Shown here: positions 1 through 12,789 of the stretch, one piece after another
How the letters are laid out: each line of letters opens with the position of its first letter
How positions within the stretch are numbered: the stretch's first letter is position 1
Source of the DNA: Panopea generosa
Lineage: Eukaryota; Mollusca; Bivalvia; Adapedonta; Hiatellidae
Length of the DNA stretch: 64,000 bases
Assembly: GCA_029582155.1 (NCBI GenBank)
Contig: CM055900.1
Span: forward strand, 42,901,624 to 42,965,623
Direction of reading: 5' to 3'
Translations under genes and position numbers: made by a program
Notes under the pieces: generated by a model
Databases searched by the model: none
What the model was told of the DNA's origin: nothing
What the model saw: only the letters and a program-made list of their open reading frames with translations

Positions 1-75
1 TTTGCTACACTTAGGGTTGCGGTTATCAATTACCTTAGTGTAACATAACTTATTTGGTTACATTAAGGGTTGCAG
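1..75. repeat. Cluster of TTACACTTAGGGTT-like motifs (left)
   Basis: Three copies of one motif lie in both orientations within 75 bp: TACACTTAGGGTTG near 6, CCTTAGTGTAAC near 31-42, and GTTACATTAAGGGTTGC near 57. The same motif recurs in both orientations at 4824-4972. It may be a terminal or subterminal repeat of a ~4.9 kb element cut by the window edge. It is not a telomere, because the TTAGGG-like core is not tandem. Confidence 0.45.
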
Positions 76-3000
76 TTATAAAAAAAACTTTTAAAGAGTT
101 TCAAGAGTTGAACATTTGAAAAAAGCAATTGGTGAGTGACAAATAACACAGTTTATGCATTATTCTAATTTTGGTAAAATTTATCACTTTCTCCCTTAAC
201 CTCGACCCCCATCCCCCAAACAAAATGAGTATTCCTTTTCTGACAATCCTAACTCAAGATACCGCTACTAACATGTCTATTCCTGTCTATTCCTTTGGGT
301 TACTCTGGATTGACTATGGGCTGGTGGCGACGAAACGTTTTGATGGTGACAGCTGGAATTCTCACGGGTAGTCGATCTGTGTCAACTATCAGCCTGTATA
401 TTACAAGTATAGCTAATTTAAGTGGACTACTTAATGAAACGGTTTCAATGTTATCGGAAAAGGAATCTACCCTATCAGCTAATTTTGATCTCTAAAGTAA
501 GTGACAGTTATTATGTACATTACATTAACATATATAGTAAGAATGTTAAGACATTCCTTTTGGATAGTCTCTTTCTTATAAATTAGATCATGTTCTGCAA
601 TCATTTAATTTGTATAACCATTTACTAACTTTGTATTGTATATTTTATCAACTGCCAGGAAATACACTTGACCTTTTGCACGTTCTAAATCATGTGACCT
701 TAGTGATCAGCTTGATTCTTTTGCATAGCTTTGTTGATCTCTTTAAATAACTGATTCACTGTCACAACACACGTTCACTTGAATGCGTGTTAATCATGGA
801 ATTTAGATACACTAATATAAATAATTATCTGTTTCGCTGTGGTTTGCTGTAATCCCGTCCATCACAGCGAATTCTCCAGTTGTTATAATTTCTGCATTCA
901 TATTCCATTGTAGTCATCAAGATATCAAACAAAACATGTTTAACTTATTTTAGTTAGATCAATGAAATGTTTCCAGTTTGAGGACAAAGGATTGCTGGAA
1001 AAGCTAGACATACTCTTTAGATTTCTGCTGACATGTCATAACGACAGTAAACATATTCACAGGATGTCTACGGTTTTGGATCCATATAGTTCAACATTGT
1101 CTCGAACAAGTTCTTGGCCATCACTTGACTGTTTATTACTCCTCATTCTAGAATATAACCCAGATAATGTATTTAGAAATGTCGTAAGCCATACTAGATT
1201 TTAGATCGGAGTAAAAAAACAGAAAACAGTTCATGATGTAAAAACTGTGGCCAATCAATATTTCTTCGAAATTCACTATGCTTTTCTTTAATAAATGTAC
1301 ATGTTGTTTTTGACCAACTACAAACAATACACACTGCTTGTTTGACATAGTTCTAATTTGATTGATATACTTAAAAGTTACCTTTCAAATTCTACGTAAA
1401 CATACCGTTGTGTTTCCAATGACATTCTCATTTTGCTAAATACAATGATCACCACCATGTATAATACGTGCGGTAGTAGATCTCCTGAAAAAATATCAAA
1501 TATTGGCATTAGGTACCCGTTATATTCGTTCTCAGAACATGTCAATGTATTGACACCAGACAATAAATGAGGGTATTCGATTTATTCATTTTTAAAACAT
1601 GTACTAGTAGTTCCTATAATAATTCCAACAATTTTTATTGATATTTGAATAGGACTTCAACAGTAAGTTTAGCTAAGTTTGAACCATAAAAACATTAAAT
1701 AGGATTTCGGCATCAGATCATATCAGCTGCATTTCTTTTCAAACTCAACTTTCGCTCAGTCTTAAAACAGTCGGATTCGGCAAACTAAACTCATTTTCCA
1801 AGAGTTATTATTCGACATACATAATAATTTAACCATTGTATTATCTTAGTCTTGTAGTATTTCTATTACAGTTTTCAACTTAAAATATATTTAAACATTT
1901 AAATATTGATAGATGCTCGTCCATAGAGTTTCATTTGTATCGCTGCGCTGAGGAAGGACAGGACGCCTAATATACATTTGTTTGGACATGCTCTAGATAT
2001 AACGATATTAAAATATAACTGCCTAATGATGGAATTGCTTTTTAAATGTAGGTTTTGGTCTAGATTATGAAATATCTATATATTTAAAGTTGCTGAAGAT
2101 TTGACGCTTTTAATGTTTACTGGTGCAGTATATGTTCAGTACTGAAAGTTTTTTATTTTTCAAATCTAATTATTCTATACAAAAAGTGGCCCAGAGCTAT
2201 ATTTCAAATGATTTCTTAATTTAGTGCTTTTTTAGCTAGAGAGGTCACAATGACATGGCCAATATTATATTATAATTTATGCTAATGATATATTGATTAA
2301 CAACCATATTTAACAATATCAAAACAAATCAGACTCAATGTTAAATATGAGTTCTCACTAGATTTGCCAAACATCAGGTAGTTTTATATCACAAATCATA
2401 TTGCTACCAACCTGATTATACGAAGATTTCGAAAACCAGGACATTAAATGTGCTAGGCATTTAGTGGTGAAGCTCGACTGATATTATGATAAATATGTCA
2501 TACATGTATGTATTGTCTTAATATCCCCTACATGTGTAGAAGCATTACCTCTAAACATTTTTCTACATATAGCATATCTATAAAATTACCTGAAGCTGCA
2601 TTTTGTACAAAATACGGAAGAAAAGCATGCAAGGTCGAATATATATATAAATATGAACAAAATATACTGCAAATCTTTGTGTGTTTGATGACATTTAAAA
2701 AACAATTCACATTTATTTTATTTTAATCAATATCCTATAATAATGCAGAAAAATAAGAATATGACATATTTTGAAATATTCCTTCCTCCATATTTTACTA
2801 GTTGACCTTCGACCCAATTACCTTAACTAATGAAATATATCATTCAAATCATATTTAAATATATATTTAAATAGAATCAGTTATGTTGGTAAAATATATA
2901 ACAAACATCTTAAATATGAATATTGTTATATCATATATTATATCAGTTCTAGCTTAACAGTTTACGCATGATACTATTTGGTGACCTTTGTCCTGTTAAG

Positions 3001-4819
3001 TCCATCAAACAAGATGTATACCTAGTATTTGCATTATAAAAACAGAACAGGTTGTGCTTAAGTTTGTATAATATTAGACACATATTACACAAAACCCTTA
3101 TGAGCTGCCTTGTATAAGGCAAAAATAAATTAATACTATGTGGTGTTTTCAGAAAATTCTTTAATATTTCAGTTGTTGACCTTTGACCAAATGACCTCAA
3201 TGCATTATACATGTTATTATTTTATACACATGCCATTGCTAATCTTAAATAAACCAATAATGATGGTGAAAACAATCAACAGATATCTTAAATATGAATA
3301 TTTTTGGTATTATCTCGTCCACTGTATTGTTTTGCTTGTCAACTTAGTCAAAAGGTCAAATATTTTTGACAACCGATTGTTTTGAATGTAGGTTATAGTG
3401 GCAAACTCATTTAGTCCGGTTGCCGTCAATGAACACGCCGTACCTAATGCATCAAATTCTAGCCACATACGAGGAGTTATCAAGAATATATATTTAATCT
3501 GACTGCAAACAGTGTGCAAAGAATGAGGAAAATATATATTTAAATAAAACCGTAACATGTATTTCAAGCATGTCATGTACGCCTATCTTCCGCAGTTACA
3601 TCGTAATTTGCCTACTCTTACTCGTCGCTGCACTCATACTCATTTAGCAGTTTGGGAACCATGCGAGCATCTCAGCATGCTATTTATTTTTTATAATTTT
3701 ATTATCATCTGCACTGTATTGTTGCCTATACTTAGTTCGCAGCAAAGCTCATGAATTGTATTACAGCATCCTTATTAAGGCACTTTTTACAACGTTGACG
3801 TGACTTTGCTTGATTTTGACACAGACGCCAAACCTGTTATCATCCATTATTGTTTCTCGTTTCTCGTTCACTGTACCGTTTGCGTCATTTGTAGACTACA
3901 ACATGCACAACAAATAAATTCCTCGAAACCTTAATATGCATATCTATCGTCTGATCAGTGTTTTGCTAATATTGGCACAAACTGTATTGCTGCTCGTTGT
4001 TTCACCTTTTCATCAGAAGCACTATTTGCATATGAACGAGTCGATCATTTCAATTTAAATTTAATTAAACTCTAACACCTGCGCGCCATGCTGGAATGAC
4101 ACAGGCAGACATTGATGACGTGTCCTCAATAATATATACTTCACCGCGAGTGTTACTGGAAAATGATTGTTATTTTTTTTACATATTTATCAGTCTAAAT
4201 AATCAACATTTTGAGCTGTCGCACTATTCCTGTATGAATGTTTCTATGGATACCATACCATTATTACTGACATAAGAAATATACTAAACACCGTACTTCT
4301 ATGAAAAATACACCAACACTAATACTAAATACTAAAAATAAAGCGATGTATTTGCATACATATTGATTTTATTAAATGTGTCTATGAAGTCCTGGATAAC
4401 CCCTCGTATGTGAGAAATTTCACCAGACTATTTTGAATATGTACAAAAAACCATGAAACTGTTTTTAACACGAGATAAACTTAGCTAATATCATTTTTGT
4501 TCAATCTGCACTTCTCGGCACATATAATCAGAATTGAAACAGGGAGATAAGCAGAAAAAAACGAATTGCAAGAATTTGTATAATTTATAATTCAAGAGAC
4601 ACAAACTATGCATTTTATTTCATTTTGATTTGTCCAATATGCGAACTTATTCGTCAATTATAAGCTTAAATATTATTACAGTAAGTCAACTGATCAAGTT
4701 AAAAGTCAGAAGGTTATACCTCATAGAACGATATTGGAGGTCAACAATTTCTTCGATAAAAGAGGCATGACCGATATTTTTAGGATAAAATATTTAACAC
4801 TGATTATTTAAATGCTATG
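76..4819. other. AT-rich DNA, no gene recognised
   Basis: Only short ORFs (under 90 codons) occur, most starting at non-ATG codons, with no similarity I recognise and no consistent splice structure. No transposase, reverse transcriptase or tRNA-like sequence was found. The stretch may be the interior of a non-autonomous element bounded by the motif clusters at 1-75 and 4824-4972. Confidence 0.4.
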
Positions 4820-4823
4820 TGAA

Positions 4824-4972
4824 AACCCTTAGTGTAACAAAAACCCTTATTGTAACAAAAATGGATTTTGTTACACTTAGGGTTATGGTTGCGACCCTTA
4901 GTTGTTACACTAAGCGTATGTTTGGTACGTGTATTGACGTTTGATTATAAAACGGGTTCACTTAGTGTAACA
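4824..4972. repeat. Cluster of AACCCTTAGTGTAAC motifs with a hairpin (right)
   Basis: About six copies of the motif seen at 1-75 occur here in alternating orientation. The arms at 4824-4842 (AACCCTTAGTGTAACAAAA) and 4866-4884 (TTTTGTTACACTTAGGGTT) are inverted copies with one mismatch over 19 bp, separated by a variant direct copy. More copies sit near 4894, 4914 and 4962. A cluster like this is typical of subterminal repeats of a DNA transposon; which family is unknown. Confidence 0.5.
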
Positions 4973-5306
4973 ATTTTTTTTCAGCTAGAAATTTATTTAT
5001 CCCTGCTATGAAATGAGGGCATACTGTGTTACCCATGTTCGTCCGTCCGCACACTCGAATGGGCAGTTGAGTGTCTGGAGTTTAGGGTTAGTTATTGTTT
5101 TGGACGGTTAAGAAACAGAAAAAATATGTGGCTGTTTCTAGATACTACAACTTTTATGTGGCTTTCATTCTCTTGTCTGGATAACATTTAGTCACACAAG
5201 TAATATGTTTGGCGCAAAAAAGCAAATTAAATACCAATTAGTAAGAACGTCCGTCAGTCCGTCTAATCTGTTCCGTAGTGCTTCCAATATGCTTCCATAT
5301 CGAATT

Positions 5307-5307
<1 letters not shown>

Positions 5308-5353
<46 letters not shown>
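5308..5353. repeat. (CA)n microsatellite
   Basis: About 23 uninterrupted CA dinucleotides just left of the Harbinger element. Confidence 0.95.
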
Positions 5354-5355
<2 letters not shown>

Positions 5356-5472
5356 TTATCAAAATTATATCAAAATAAAGAAGAAAAATGCTGATGGATT
5401 TTTATGTAATATTGCAGTTGATAATATATAAAGATTATTGATACTACAAATAAAATAAGTCTATCTTAGTAG

Positions 5473-5507
5473 TAGACATTTGCGGATTAATCCGATACCG
5501 AATCCGA
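5473..5507 (+). repeat. Left terminal inverted repeat of the Harbinger element
   Basis: It starts TAGACATTTGCGGATTAATC and matches 9973-10007 perfectly in reverse complement over 35 bp. It contains the palindrome GGATTAATCC. Confidence 0.9.
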
Positions 5508-6886
5508 GATCGAAATCCACTTGTCATACCATTATCTATAGGGGGCATCTCAAAGTATTTATTGATACAAGTTATCGACGAACCCCATGATGATTTTTTC
5601 CCCGTCTACTCTATGTGTAGGCTGTTTGCAATACACTGGGACATCAATTATGTCAAATATCTCGAAAACTACTCTGTATTAAACTAGAATTTTCATTTTT
5701 ACACTACCTATAATATACAATTACCCACCAAGTCATTATTTTGCAATACACCTTGCTTTGAAATAAAACTTTTCTCACCGCTTGAACAGTTTGTTCTCAT
5801 TAATATTCATGAATAACGTAAAAAGGGTTTGACCAATCCGCTAACGGTTTACCAAAATAACAATATACCTGTAAAGAGCAGACGAAATGTCTTCCCATGG
5901 TCAAATGTGCTACAATTCTGTGGAAATGCGAACTTCCGAAACCACACTTACTGTTAGTTAATATCATGCCATGTCCGTTTCTTAGAAGACCACCAAAATT
6001 ATCAGACGATTTAAATCGAAAGTAGGAGCCGAAAGCTGTATGCAGGGGCGGATACAGAATTTTCTGTTCGGGAGGGGGAGGCTGGGGGACTGACAAGGAC
6101 TGGTTGTCCCTTGTTCAGGGGATAAGGTGTGTGATCAAAAGCTCTCGATGCTTTCTTGTTGAATTTCAAGGGGAAAAAAATAAATGATACTCTTTGTATC
6201 GTTATGTCCGCGTCTGCCACCCCGTTGAAAACGCATATGGTATAAACTCTGTTTGGATGTGGAAAACCTGCAGGACCAAATGAAATCGCAGTATTTTGTC
6301 TATTGAATCATTCATAAAAGAATAAAATATCCAAGGCTGATGAATGTTGTAATGACTCACAACTGGGTTAACGAGTAAACGTTAAAAGTACATATGGGTT
6401 GTCAGTACAACCAGATATGTTTATACCCGATTGAAAGATGATATATATATTTTAATCATGCCCTTAGGTTATAAAACTTCTGGGTTCCATCGCCCAGCGC
6501 AGGATCAAGCTCACGGCTCAATTTGATAAGAAACTCTGATAGGTTATAAAACTGAGTTCTTGCTCAGCGTTAAATGAGATTTGAACTAAATAAAAGCAAA
6601 ATTTAAGAATTTTCTAAAAAATATTCATAAGTTCAGTCTGAGCTGGAAAATTCACTGATCTTGGAATTTGAGATGGGAGCGGAGATTTCAAAAGGTTTTA
6701 TAATCTTGGTGCCAGGATGTTCGAACACCGGACTAGGCGAACGTTCCGATATGTATTAGTTTTTCTTTCACCAGGTCTTGTTCGTGTGGAAAAGATGTCA
6801 TTTACTTCCAGGAAAACAGGCTCTTTCTGGAAATTAATATAGACATGAAAAAACGACATTAAACACCATAAAACTATGTTAATTCA

Positions 6887-7676
6887 TTATTCGGAATCGC
6901 TTGACGTGACACCGAATTCACACATGAGTTTTGGCAATTTGATTTTCATGAAATGATTATACAGCTCCTGATTCTCCCGAACAAGCTCCACCAGGCGACG
7001 TCTCCGCCTTGGAAGATGTGGTGCTTCGCCTGGAGAATCGTCTGATAAAGCTGCTGCCGTCTCGACGATCGGCCCTCCTGGCCTGTGCAACCTGCACATC
7101 ACCCTCTTGATCACCTCCATCATGCTGCTTGTTGTCTTGAGGATCAACCTCTCGTGCGGCTTGAACTTGTTGCTATTCTTGTCGCTGTACATCTTCTCTC
7201 CCAGCTTCGCCGATCTCAGGTGTATTTTGTACCAAACGCTTTTCGTTATTACGAAAATGATCAACCTCCCACCTGAGAAACAAAATTACAGTATTGTAGA
7301 GTTAGTGCATACAACGTTATTTTTTGCTGAATAAAACCCCATATATAATCAAGTGTAATTTTGATGATTGGAATAGTCACTGCATGAATTTAGTCTTATT
7401 ATATCACTAAAGCACATTGTTTTACATATATACATACAAATGTTACTTGAGAAGTAGTACAATGACATGTATTTAAATGTATAACCTGGTGTCTGGATCC
7501 TCATTGTTTTGTGCTACCATCAGCTTTGCCAGTTTAACTGACAGTCGAACTTTTAGCTGCTTCATAGTAGCAGAGTTGTAAAGGTTTATCACTTGTTGTG
7601 GAAGACGGTCAATATTTTGTTTGATGTCATTGATGACGTCAGTCCATCTCGGTGGATGTTCATGATATGTAAGGAG
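6887..7676 (-). pseudogene. Harbinger accessory (Myb/MADF-like) protein, two pieces
   Basis: On the minus strand an open segment at 7676-7486 reads ...HPPRWTDVINDIK... and ends at a plausible donor (CCAG|GTTATA). A second open segment runs from about 7272 (after TTTCTCAG) to the stop at 6887 and ends RRRRRLVELVRENQELYNHF, a basic stretch followed by a short coiled-coil-like tail. Such a tail is usual in the DNA-binding partner protein encoded by PIF/Harbinger elements, which helps bring transposase to DNA. The predicted splice enters a frame that stops near 7200, so a frameshift or a different acceptor is needed. No strong domain signature is visible, so the call rests on position, orientation and composition. 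Confidence 0.5.
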
Positions 7677-8386
7677 AATAAAGTTTTACACCACGTGCTA
7701 ATACTGTATACATATAGTTGCGCGCACTAGTCAAATCTTCACACGCAGTGTTCAATTTGCAAAATGCGTGTGCATTAAAAACGGTATTTTATAAAAATAA
7801 TATATGCAAATGTGTAATAAAGCTATGAAGTACAATGTATAATTATAACAACTAAACTTACCGTTGTTCATCATGCCTATTAGTCTAAATGTAGTCCGAA
7901 ACACAGTAGTAAAATTAATGCGCACGTGAAAGTCGTGTTTGTATAGTACCTGGCAAAACCGTCAGAATGTTCGATTTCTAAATATAGGTAATTCATGGTT
8001 AAATGCGTTCTCACGCTGACTTACCTGTAGCAACCTGTATTGAATGTTTGTTTAGGTGGTTTTGATAAACATATTTAAATTTACATTACTTCCAACATTA
8101 TATAAACGAGTTAGCTGCACGAAAATAATATTCGGTAATTTCTACGTCTACACTATTCAGGTACGGTGGAATATTTTGAGATCTGATGGATGCCCGAGCT
8201 AGACGGGCGGTTGTGTTAATGTTGCCTTCAATACTACGACCAGCCCTTGATCACAATGAAGACATAAAACGGATCATCTGTATACTTACAGCAATTTGTA
8301 GTTACCCTCTTGTCCCAAATATTAATATAAGATACTGATTATTTGTAGAGGATGTTGCTACATATGATGGGCGGGATATATTTCAA

Positions 8387-9200
8387 ATGTTTGCATCAAA
8401 CAGATATTTGTTCTATCAAATCACCAACGAAACACCAGAAACGCTAATCGAACTAGAAACAATCATTTTATTAAATGTTAACCGAGTACAAAAGCTTTCC
8501 AGCCGTAATCGTGTCCTATTGTTCATGATTTGGATACGCTCTTACCCAACTTATAAAATGGTGGCTTCAATATGTAGTCTAAGTGTCTATACAACTAAAG
8601 ATGAAAAACATGACCTTATTGATGACAAACTTGAGTTCTATATTCAATGGCCATCACTTGTTGAATGGCGATCTGTGGGTCGAACATGGAATAAACTACC
8701 GGATGCTATCGATGCAATTGATGGTACCTCGCATGAAATTTACGTTCCAAACCTGAGCACCAGGAAGAATACTACTCCGGATATCGCTGCTACCACGCGA
8801 ATCATACTCAAGTAATTGTCGACGCTTTTGGATATATTCGATACGTAGAAAGGGTTTTTTGGGCCATCAGAATGATGCACAACAGTACACTTTGATGGTA
8901 CAAATTGGCACCGATCTTCGCTTTCCTGGTTACTGTATTCTTCTGGCTGATAAAATTTATCGGAATGGTTACTCACTTATGACCCCTTATACAGAAACAC
9001 AACTTGCTAGAAAAGAAGGCTATATGCTTCGTAAGTGTAAAAAATTAAATCGACATATTAAAACGTACAGATTGTGTGTAGAGCATAATATTAGTGAACT
9101 GAAAAGTTATAAAGTTACTTGTTCGCACCCTAGAAATATGTTACCTAGTATAGTTAAAATTTTTGCTGCTCATGTTTGTCGACGGAAACAGTTGGAGTAA
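8387..9200 (+). pseudogene. PIF/Harbinger DDE transposase, frameshifted
   Basis: Three frames must be combined to follow the family pattern. Frame 1 (8387-8760) holds the first catalytic Asp in DAIDGTSHEI (codon 8720). The frame then shifts, and 8760-8850 reads EEYYSGYRCYHANHTQVIVD, the usual Y-SGH-N-Q-VVD region. A second shift leads to the 8859-9200 frame, with the second Asp in LLADKIY (about 8948) and the third acidic residue in CVEHNISELK (about 9080), followed by a short C-terminus. This is the DDE_4 order of the PIF/Harbinger family, nucleases that cut and paste the element. All three acidic residues survive, but the two shifts abolish a full product. The N-terminal helix-turn-helix region is short or missing. 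Confidence 0.8.
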
Positions 9201-9204
9201 AATT

Positions 9205-9925
9205 TGTAACAAGAGAGTCCTGAGGCTCGCTCACCTACGCATAATAGTTGCCTGGTGACCATATTGCCCAATCAACCAGAACCGGTTCAACAATTTTGAT
9301 AAAGGGCCATGCCAAGATGCTTCAGAGCAAGTTTGATGCATTTCCCTCCATCGGACCATGAAGAAGTCGTTTTTAAAGGATTTTCTATTTCTAGCTCTGT
9401 CGGCCATATTGTTCAGTCAACCGGAACCGTTTGAACAATTTTGAAAAAGGGTCATGCCAAGATGCTACATCGTAATTTTGGTGTAATTACAACCAGTCGT
9501 TTCTGAAGAGAAGATGTTTATGTTTATTGTTGACGAAGGACGATGGAAGCCTGACACTCCACCTATACTAATTGTCCACCCTGTACAAAGTTCAGGTGAG
9601 CTAAAAATGAAGAAGGAGTATGCCAGGGAAGGCAACATTCACAAAATAGGGCCTCCTCACGCAGATCCCAAAAACACACAAATATAGGGAAAGGGAAATT
9701 TTACAAGAACGGGAAAACATTATATAGCAAGATTTCTTTACAGCCATATATAAAAAACCTGCCCCGCCACCTGGCAACCATGTTTTTGACGACTCACACT
9801 GACTTGAACAATCTTGGTAGAGGATCACACAAGGAACATTTCTGTGAAGTTTGGTGACAAGTGGCCCAGTGATTTCAGAGGATAAGTCGTTCGATGTAAA
9901 ACAAATAATTGTGGTTATTTTCATA
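9205..9925. repeat. Interspersed repeat inside the Harbinger element
   Basis: Two related blocks carry AACCGGTTCAACAATTTTGA (9280s) and AACCGTTTGAACAATTTTGA (9425s), each followed by AAAGGGYCATGCCAAGATGC. The segment ends in a GGTGAGCT motif near 9596. From 9760 to 9900 a block resembles the same family read in the opposite direction (TTGAACAATCTTGG, AAGTTTGGTGA). This style of repeat is, to my recollection, very common in bivalve genomes. It has no coding capacity and probably inserted after the transposon died. Confidence 0.5.
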
Positions 9926-9972
9926 CCCTAGAATGGTTTGAGAAAGTCCCTACAATATATACCAAGTAATAT

Positions 9973-10007
9973 TCGGATTCGGTATCGGATTAATCCGCAA
10001 ATGTCTA
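9973..10007 (-). repeat. Right terminal inverted repeat of the Harbinger element
   Basis: Exact reverse complement of 5473-5507 over 35 bp. Confidence 0.9.
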
Positions 10008-10169
10008 ATATGACATCACCTGTTTCTAACAGTAAACATACAGACACCGATTAGCGGTTACAGGAGAAAGTGCGTCTGAAAGTGGCATTATTAAATGTAC
10101 AAAGTTTTATCACTTAAATAATTGCATTCTTCAGAAACTATGTAAATTTTTAAAAAGAATGACATAATT

Positions 10170-10900
10170 ATGTTTACAGAGACATGGTTGAACGAATTGC
10201 ACGAGTTTGATGTCGAGAATTTTGAACATTTTGAACTACATAGAATAAAATCAAATAAATGCAAGCGAGATTCAAGTGGTACAATTATATATGTACGAAA
10301 TACATTAGTGAGTGATAATACTGTATTTTTTCAAAGTGTAATGACATTTTATGGTTGAAACTTGATGGCCGATTGGTTTCTTTGGAAAGTGGTTTGTTTG
10401 TCGGTCTGTGTTATGTTATGCCTGAAGGCAGTAGTAGATTTAGTTATATTGACCGAAATGTTTTTGACAGATTAACTGATTCTGTTGCTTTATTACACAA
10501 TGAAACAAACAGTTGCTGTAATATATTGTTGGCAGGTGACTTTAATAGTCGTACTTCAGACAGGCCAAATTTTGTACCTTTCGACCCCTATGATTGTTTT
10601 GATTTCTTACCCGATGATAAACACGTAAAGGTCATATAAATAGCAACGACATTGCCTTTTTGTGCAAGCAGACTTGTTTACGAATTTTGAATGGGCGTAT
10701 TGGAAATGACGCTGATGCTGGTAAATATACGTTTGTAGGTCACAAAGGATGCAGTGTTGTTGACTATGTTGTAGTATCAGAATCCCTTTATTCATGTTGT
10801 AAAACGTTTACAGTACATGATCCTAATACTTTATCAGACCACTGTGTAATTGAATGTATTTTTGAGTTTAATGAAAATGCTGAAAATAAATATGCAAATA
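10170..10900 (+). pseudogene. LINE endonuclease domain (EEP family), broken
   Basis: The pieces read TETWLNE at the start, NILLAGDFNSRTSDRPNF near 10530, and SVVDYVVVSE...LSDHCVIE near 10755-10850. These are the TETWL, GDFN and SDH signatures of apurinic-like LINE endonucleases, which nick the target DNA. Stops near 10357 and 10637 split it into three frames. Confidence 0.8.
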
Positions 10901-11249
10901 CGAAGAATGCTGGCGAAAATGACTATATATCTTACGATAGCAGATACAGCTGAAATAGTGAGCTTAAAGATGAGTATGTAAACGCTTTAAATATTGTAAA
11001 TTTTACAGAAAATTTGAATATTTTTACAGAAAATACAGAATCATGTATTAATAGTAAGGACATAGAGGATATTTTTAAAACGTTTTCGAATCTCGTGAAT
11101 GAAATCACCAATCCGTTGTTCAGAAAGAAAATATTAAAAAATAACAAAAATAAAAATATTTGTGTACATTTGAGCTCTTTCCGATCATGTAAATCTGAGG
11201 AAAACAGAATTGTAACAGTCCCGGTCTGAATACAAATCTGAGTAAAACT

Positions 11250-12010
11250 TGTTACCATACTTATTCACATTATTCAATACTATTTTAAATACAGGTAGCT
11301 TCCCAGAGTCATTGGCAGAAGGCTTCATTATTCCTTTACATAAAAAAGGAAGAGTTAATAGCACAGATAACTACAGGGGCATTACATTATTGAGCACAAC
11401 TGGAAAATTATTTACCAGAATTCTTAACAATAGGCTAAACTAGTGGGCTGAAAACTATCACGTATATATTGAAGCACAGGCAGGCTTTCGAAAGGGTATG
11501 GGTACAACTGATAATATCTTTGTTCTCCATGGTCTAATTTCGCATATGGTTAATACAGGTGTACTGTAGTTTTATAGATTTTAGCAAAGCTTTTGATTAT
11601 GTAGAAAGGAATCGTTTATGACCTAAATTGATACAATTTGGTTTTAGAAGTAAAATGTTTACTGTTGTTAGGAGTATGTATAATAGTATCAAATCACGTG
11701 TCAAATATAATAATACGTTAAGTAACGAGTTATCGTGGTGCTAGGGGTTCGTCAAGGAGAATGCTTATCGACTTTTCTATTTTCTATGTTTTTAAATGAC
11801 ATTGAGGAGCATTTTATTCTTAATAATTTTGATGGTATTGATAAATATATGATCAAGCTTTTACTACTTCTTGATGCTGATCATATTGTTTTATTTTCTG
11901 AAACTTCTGAAGGACTGCAAAAAGGATTTGGTATTCTTTCCGTATTGTAATAAATGGAGGTTAAAAGTCAATGTTAACAAAACAAAAGTAATAAATTTAG
12001 AAAGCAGGGT
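11250..12010 (+). pseudogene. LINE reverse transcriptase domain, broken
   Basis: The motifs in order are PESLAEGFIIPLHKKGR and DNYRGITLLSTTGKLFTRIL (11300-11440), EAQAGFRKGMGTTDNIF (11470-11520), DFSKAFDYVERNRL (11575-11615) and GVRQGECLSTFLFSMFLND (11741-11797). The catalytic YADD box is replaced by LDADHIVLFSE (about 11870-11900). Stops occur at 11441, 11568 and 11948. The altered active site and stops mean it cannot copy RNA. Confidence 0.85.
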
Positions 12011-12789
12011 TGCTAACTAGAAATTTACGTTTTGTTTACAATGGAGAGTAAGTAGAATTGTAAAGTCCTTATCCTATCTTGGTGTAGTTTTCACTCAAGG
12101 AGGATCATTCAGTGAAGCTCAAATGACTGTAGCTGAAAAAGCTCAAAACTTTTAAACTGAATAAACATATCATAAATTAGTCATAGATTAGAACTTTTTG
12201 ATAAACTTATATTACCTATTCTGAATTATTCATGCGAAGTCATTTCATAGTTCAAATAATATTGAACGAATACAAACAATGTATCGTAAATGTATTTTAA
12301 AGATAAAACGAACAACACAAAATAGTTTTGTTTATGGTAAATTAGGAAGAATGAGTCTTATTAATACAAGATATTAAAGAATTGTAAAATATTGGTTGAA
12401 AATTTTGCAAAGCTGTGATAATAAATATTGTAAAACTATTTATAAAATGTTGAAACATGATGCTGTAACTTACCCAAATAAAATTTCCTTGGTAACATTA
12501 GTACATGACCTCTTTTCATCTTTGGGATTTTTTAATGTCTGGCTTGCACAATTTGTTGGTAATATAAACATTTTCTTAAGTATATTAAGTTAAAGAATTA
12601 AAATACTTGTCTACAGTTTTGGCATGAACGCGCTACGAAAATTCCACGAGGGCAACATTTTTTAGAAAAATTATTATGTTCAGCTATCAGTTCTTTCTGA
12701 AGTGTGTGTATATATATATATATACCCAAATTTAAGGTAGCAATTTCTTTGTTTCACCGCACCACCTTAACATAGAATCTGGTAAATGG

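Larger units (their letters stand above)
5473..10007 (+). mobile_element. PIF/Harbinger-type DNA transposon, decayed
   Basis: A 4535-bp unit bounded by perfect 35-bp terminal inverted repeats (5473-5507 and 9973-10007). It carries a DDE_4-type transposase reading frame on + (8387-9200, frameshifted) and a separate, oppositely oriented ORF on - (6887-7676) in the position of the Myb/MADF-like accessory protein of the family. Two divergently transcribed ORFs are the classical Harbinger arrangement. A clean 3-bp target duplication is not visible (TAG left, TAA/CTA right). The frameshifts and a later repeat insertion near 9.2-9.9 kb show the copy is dead. The family call rests on the transposase motifs; the TIR family is not one I can name. 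Confidence 0.8.

Noticed and set aside
1..15. Telomere repeat (TTAGGG)
   Set aside because: The motif is single and dispersed, with alternating orientation, not a tandem TTAGGG array.
6030..6100. Terminus of another DNA transposon (GGGGCGGATACAGAATTTT)
   Set aside because: It resembles the GGGGCGGATCCAGG-type ends of some elements, but no matching opposite end was found nearby.
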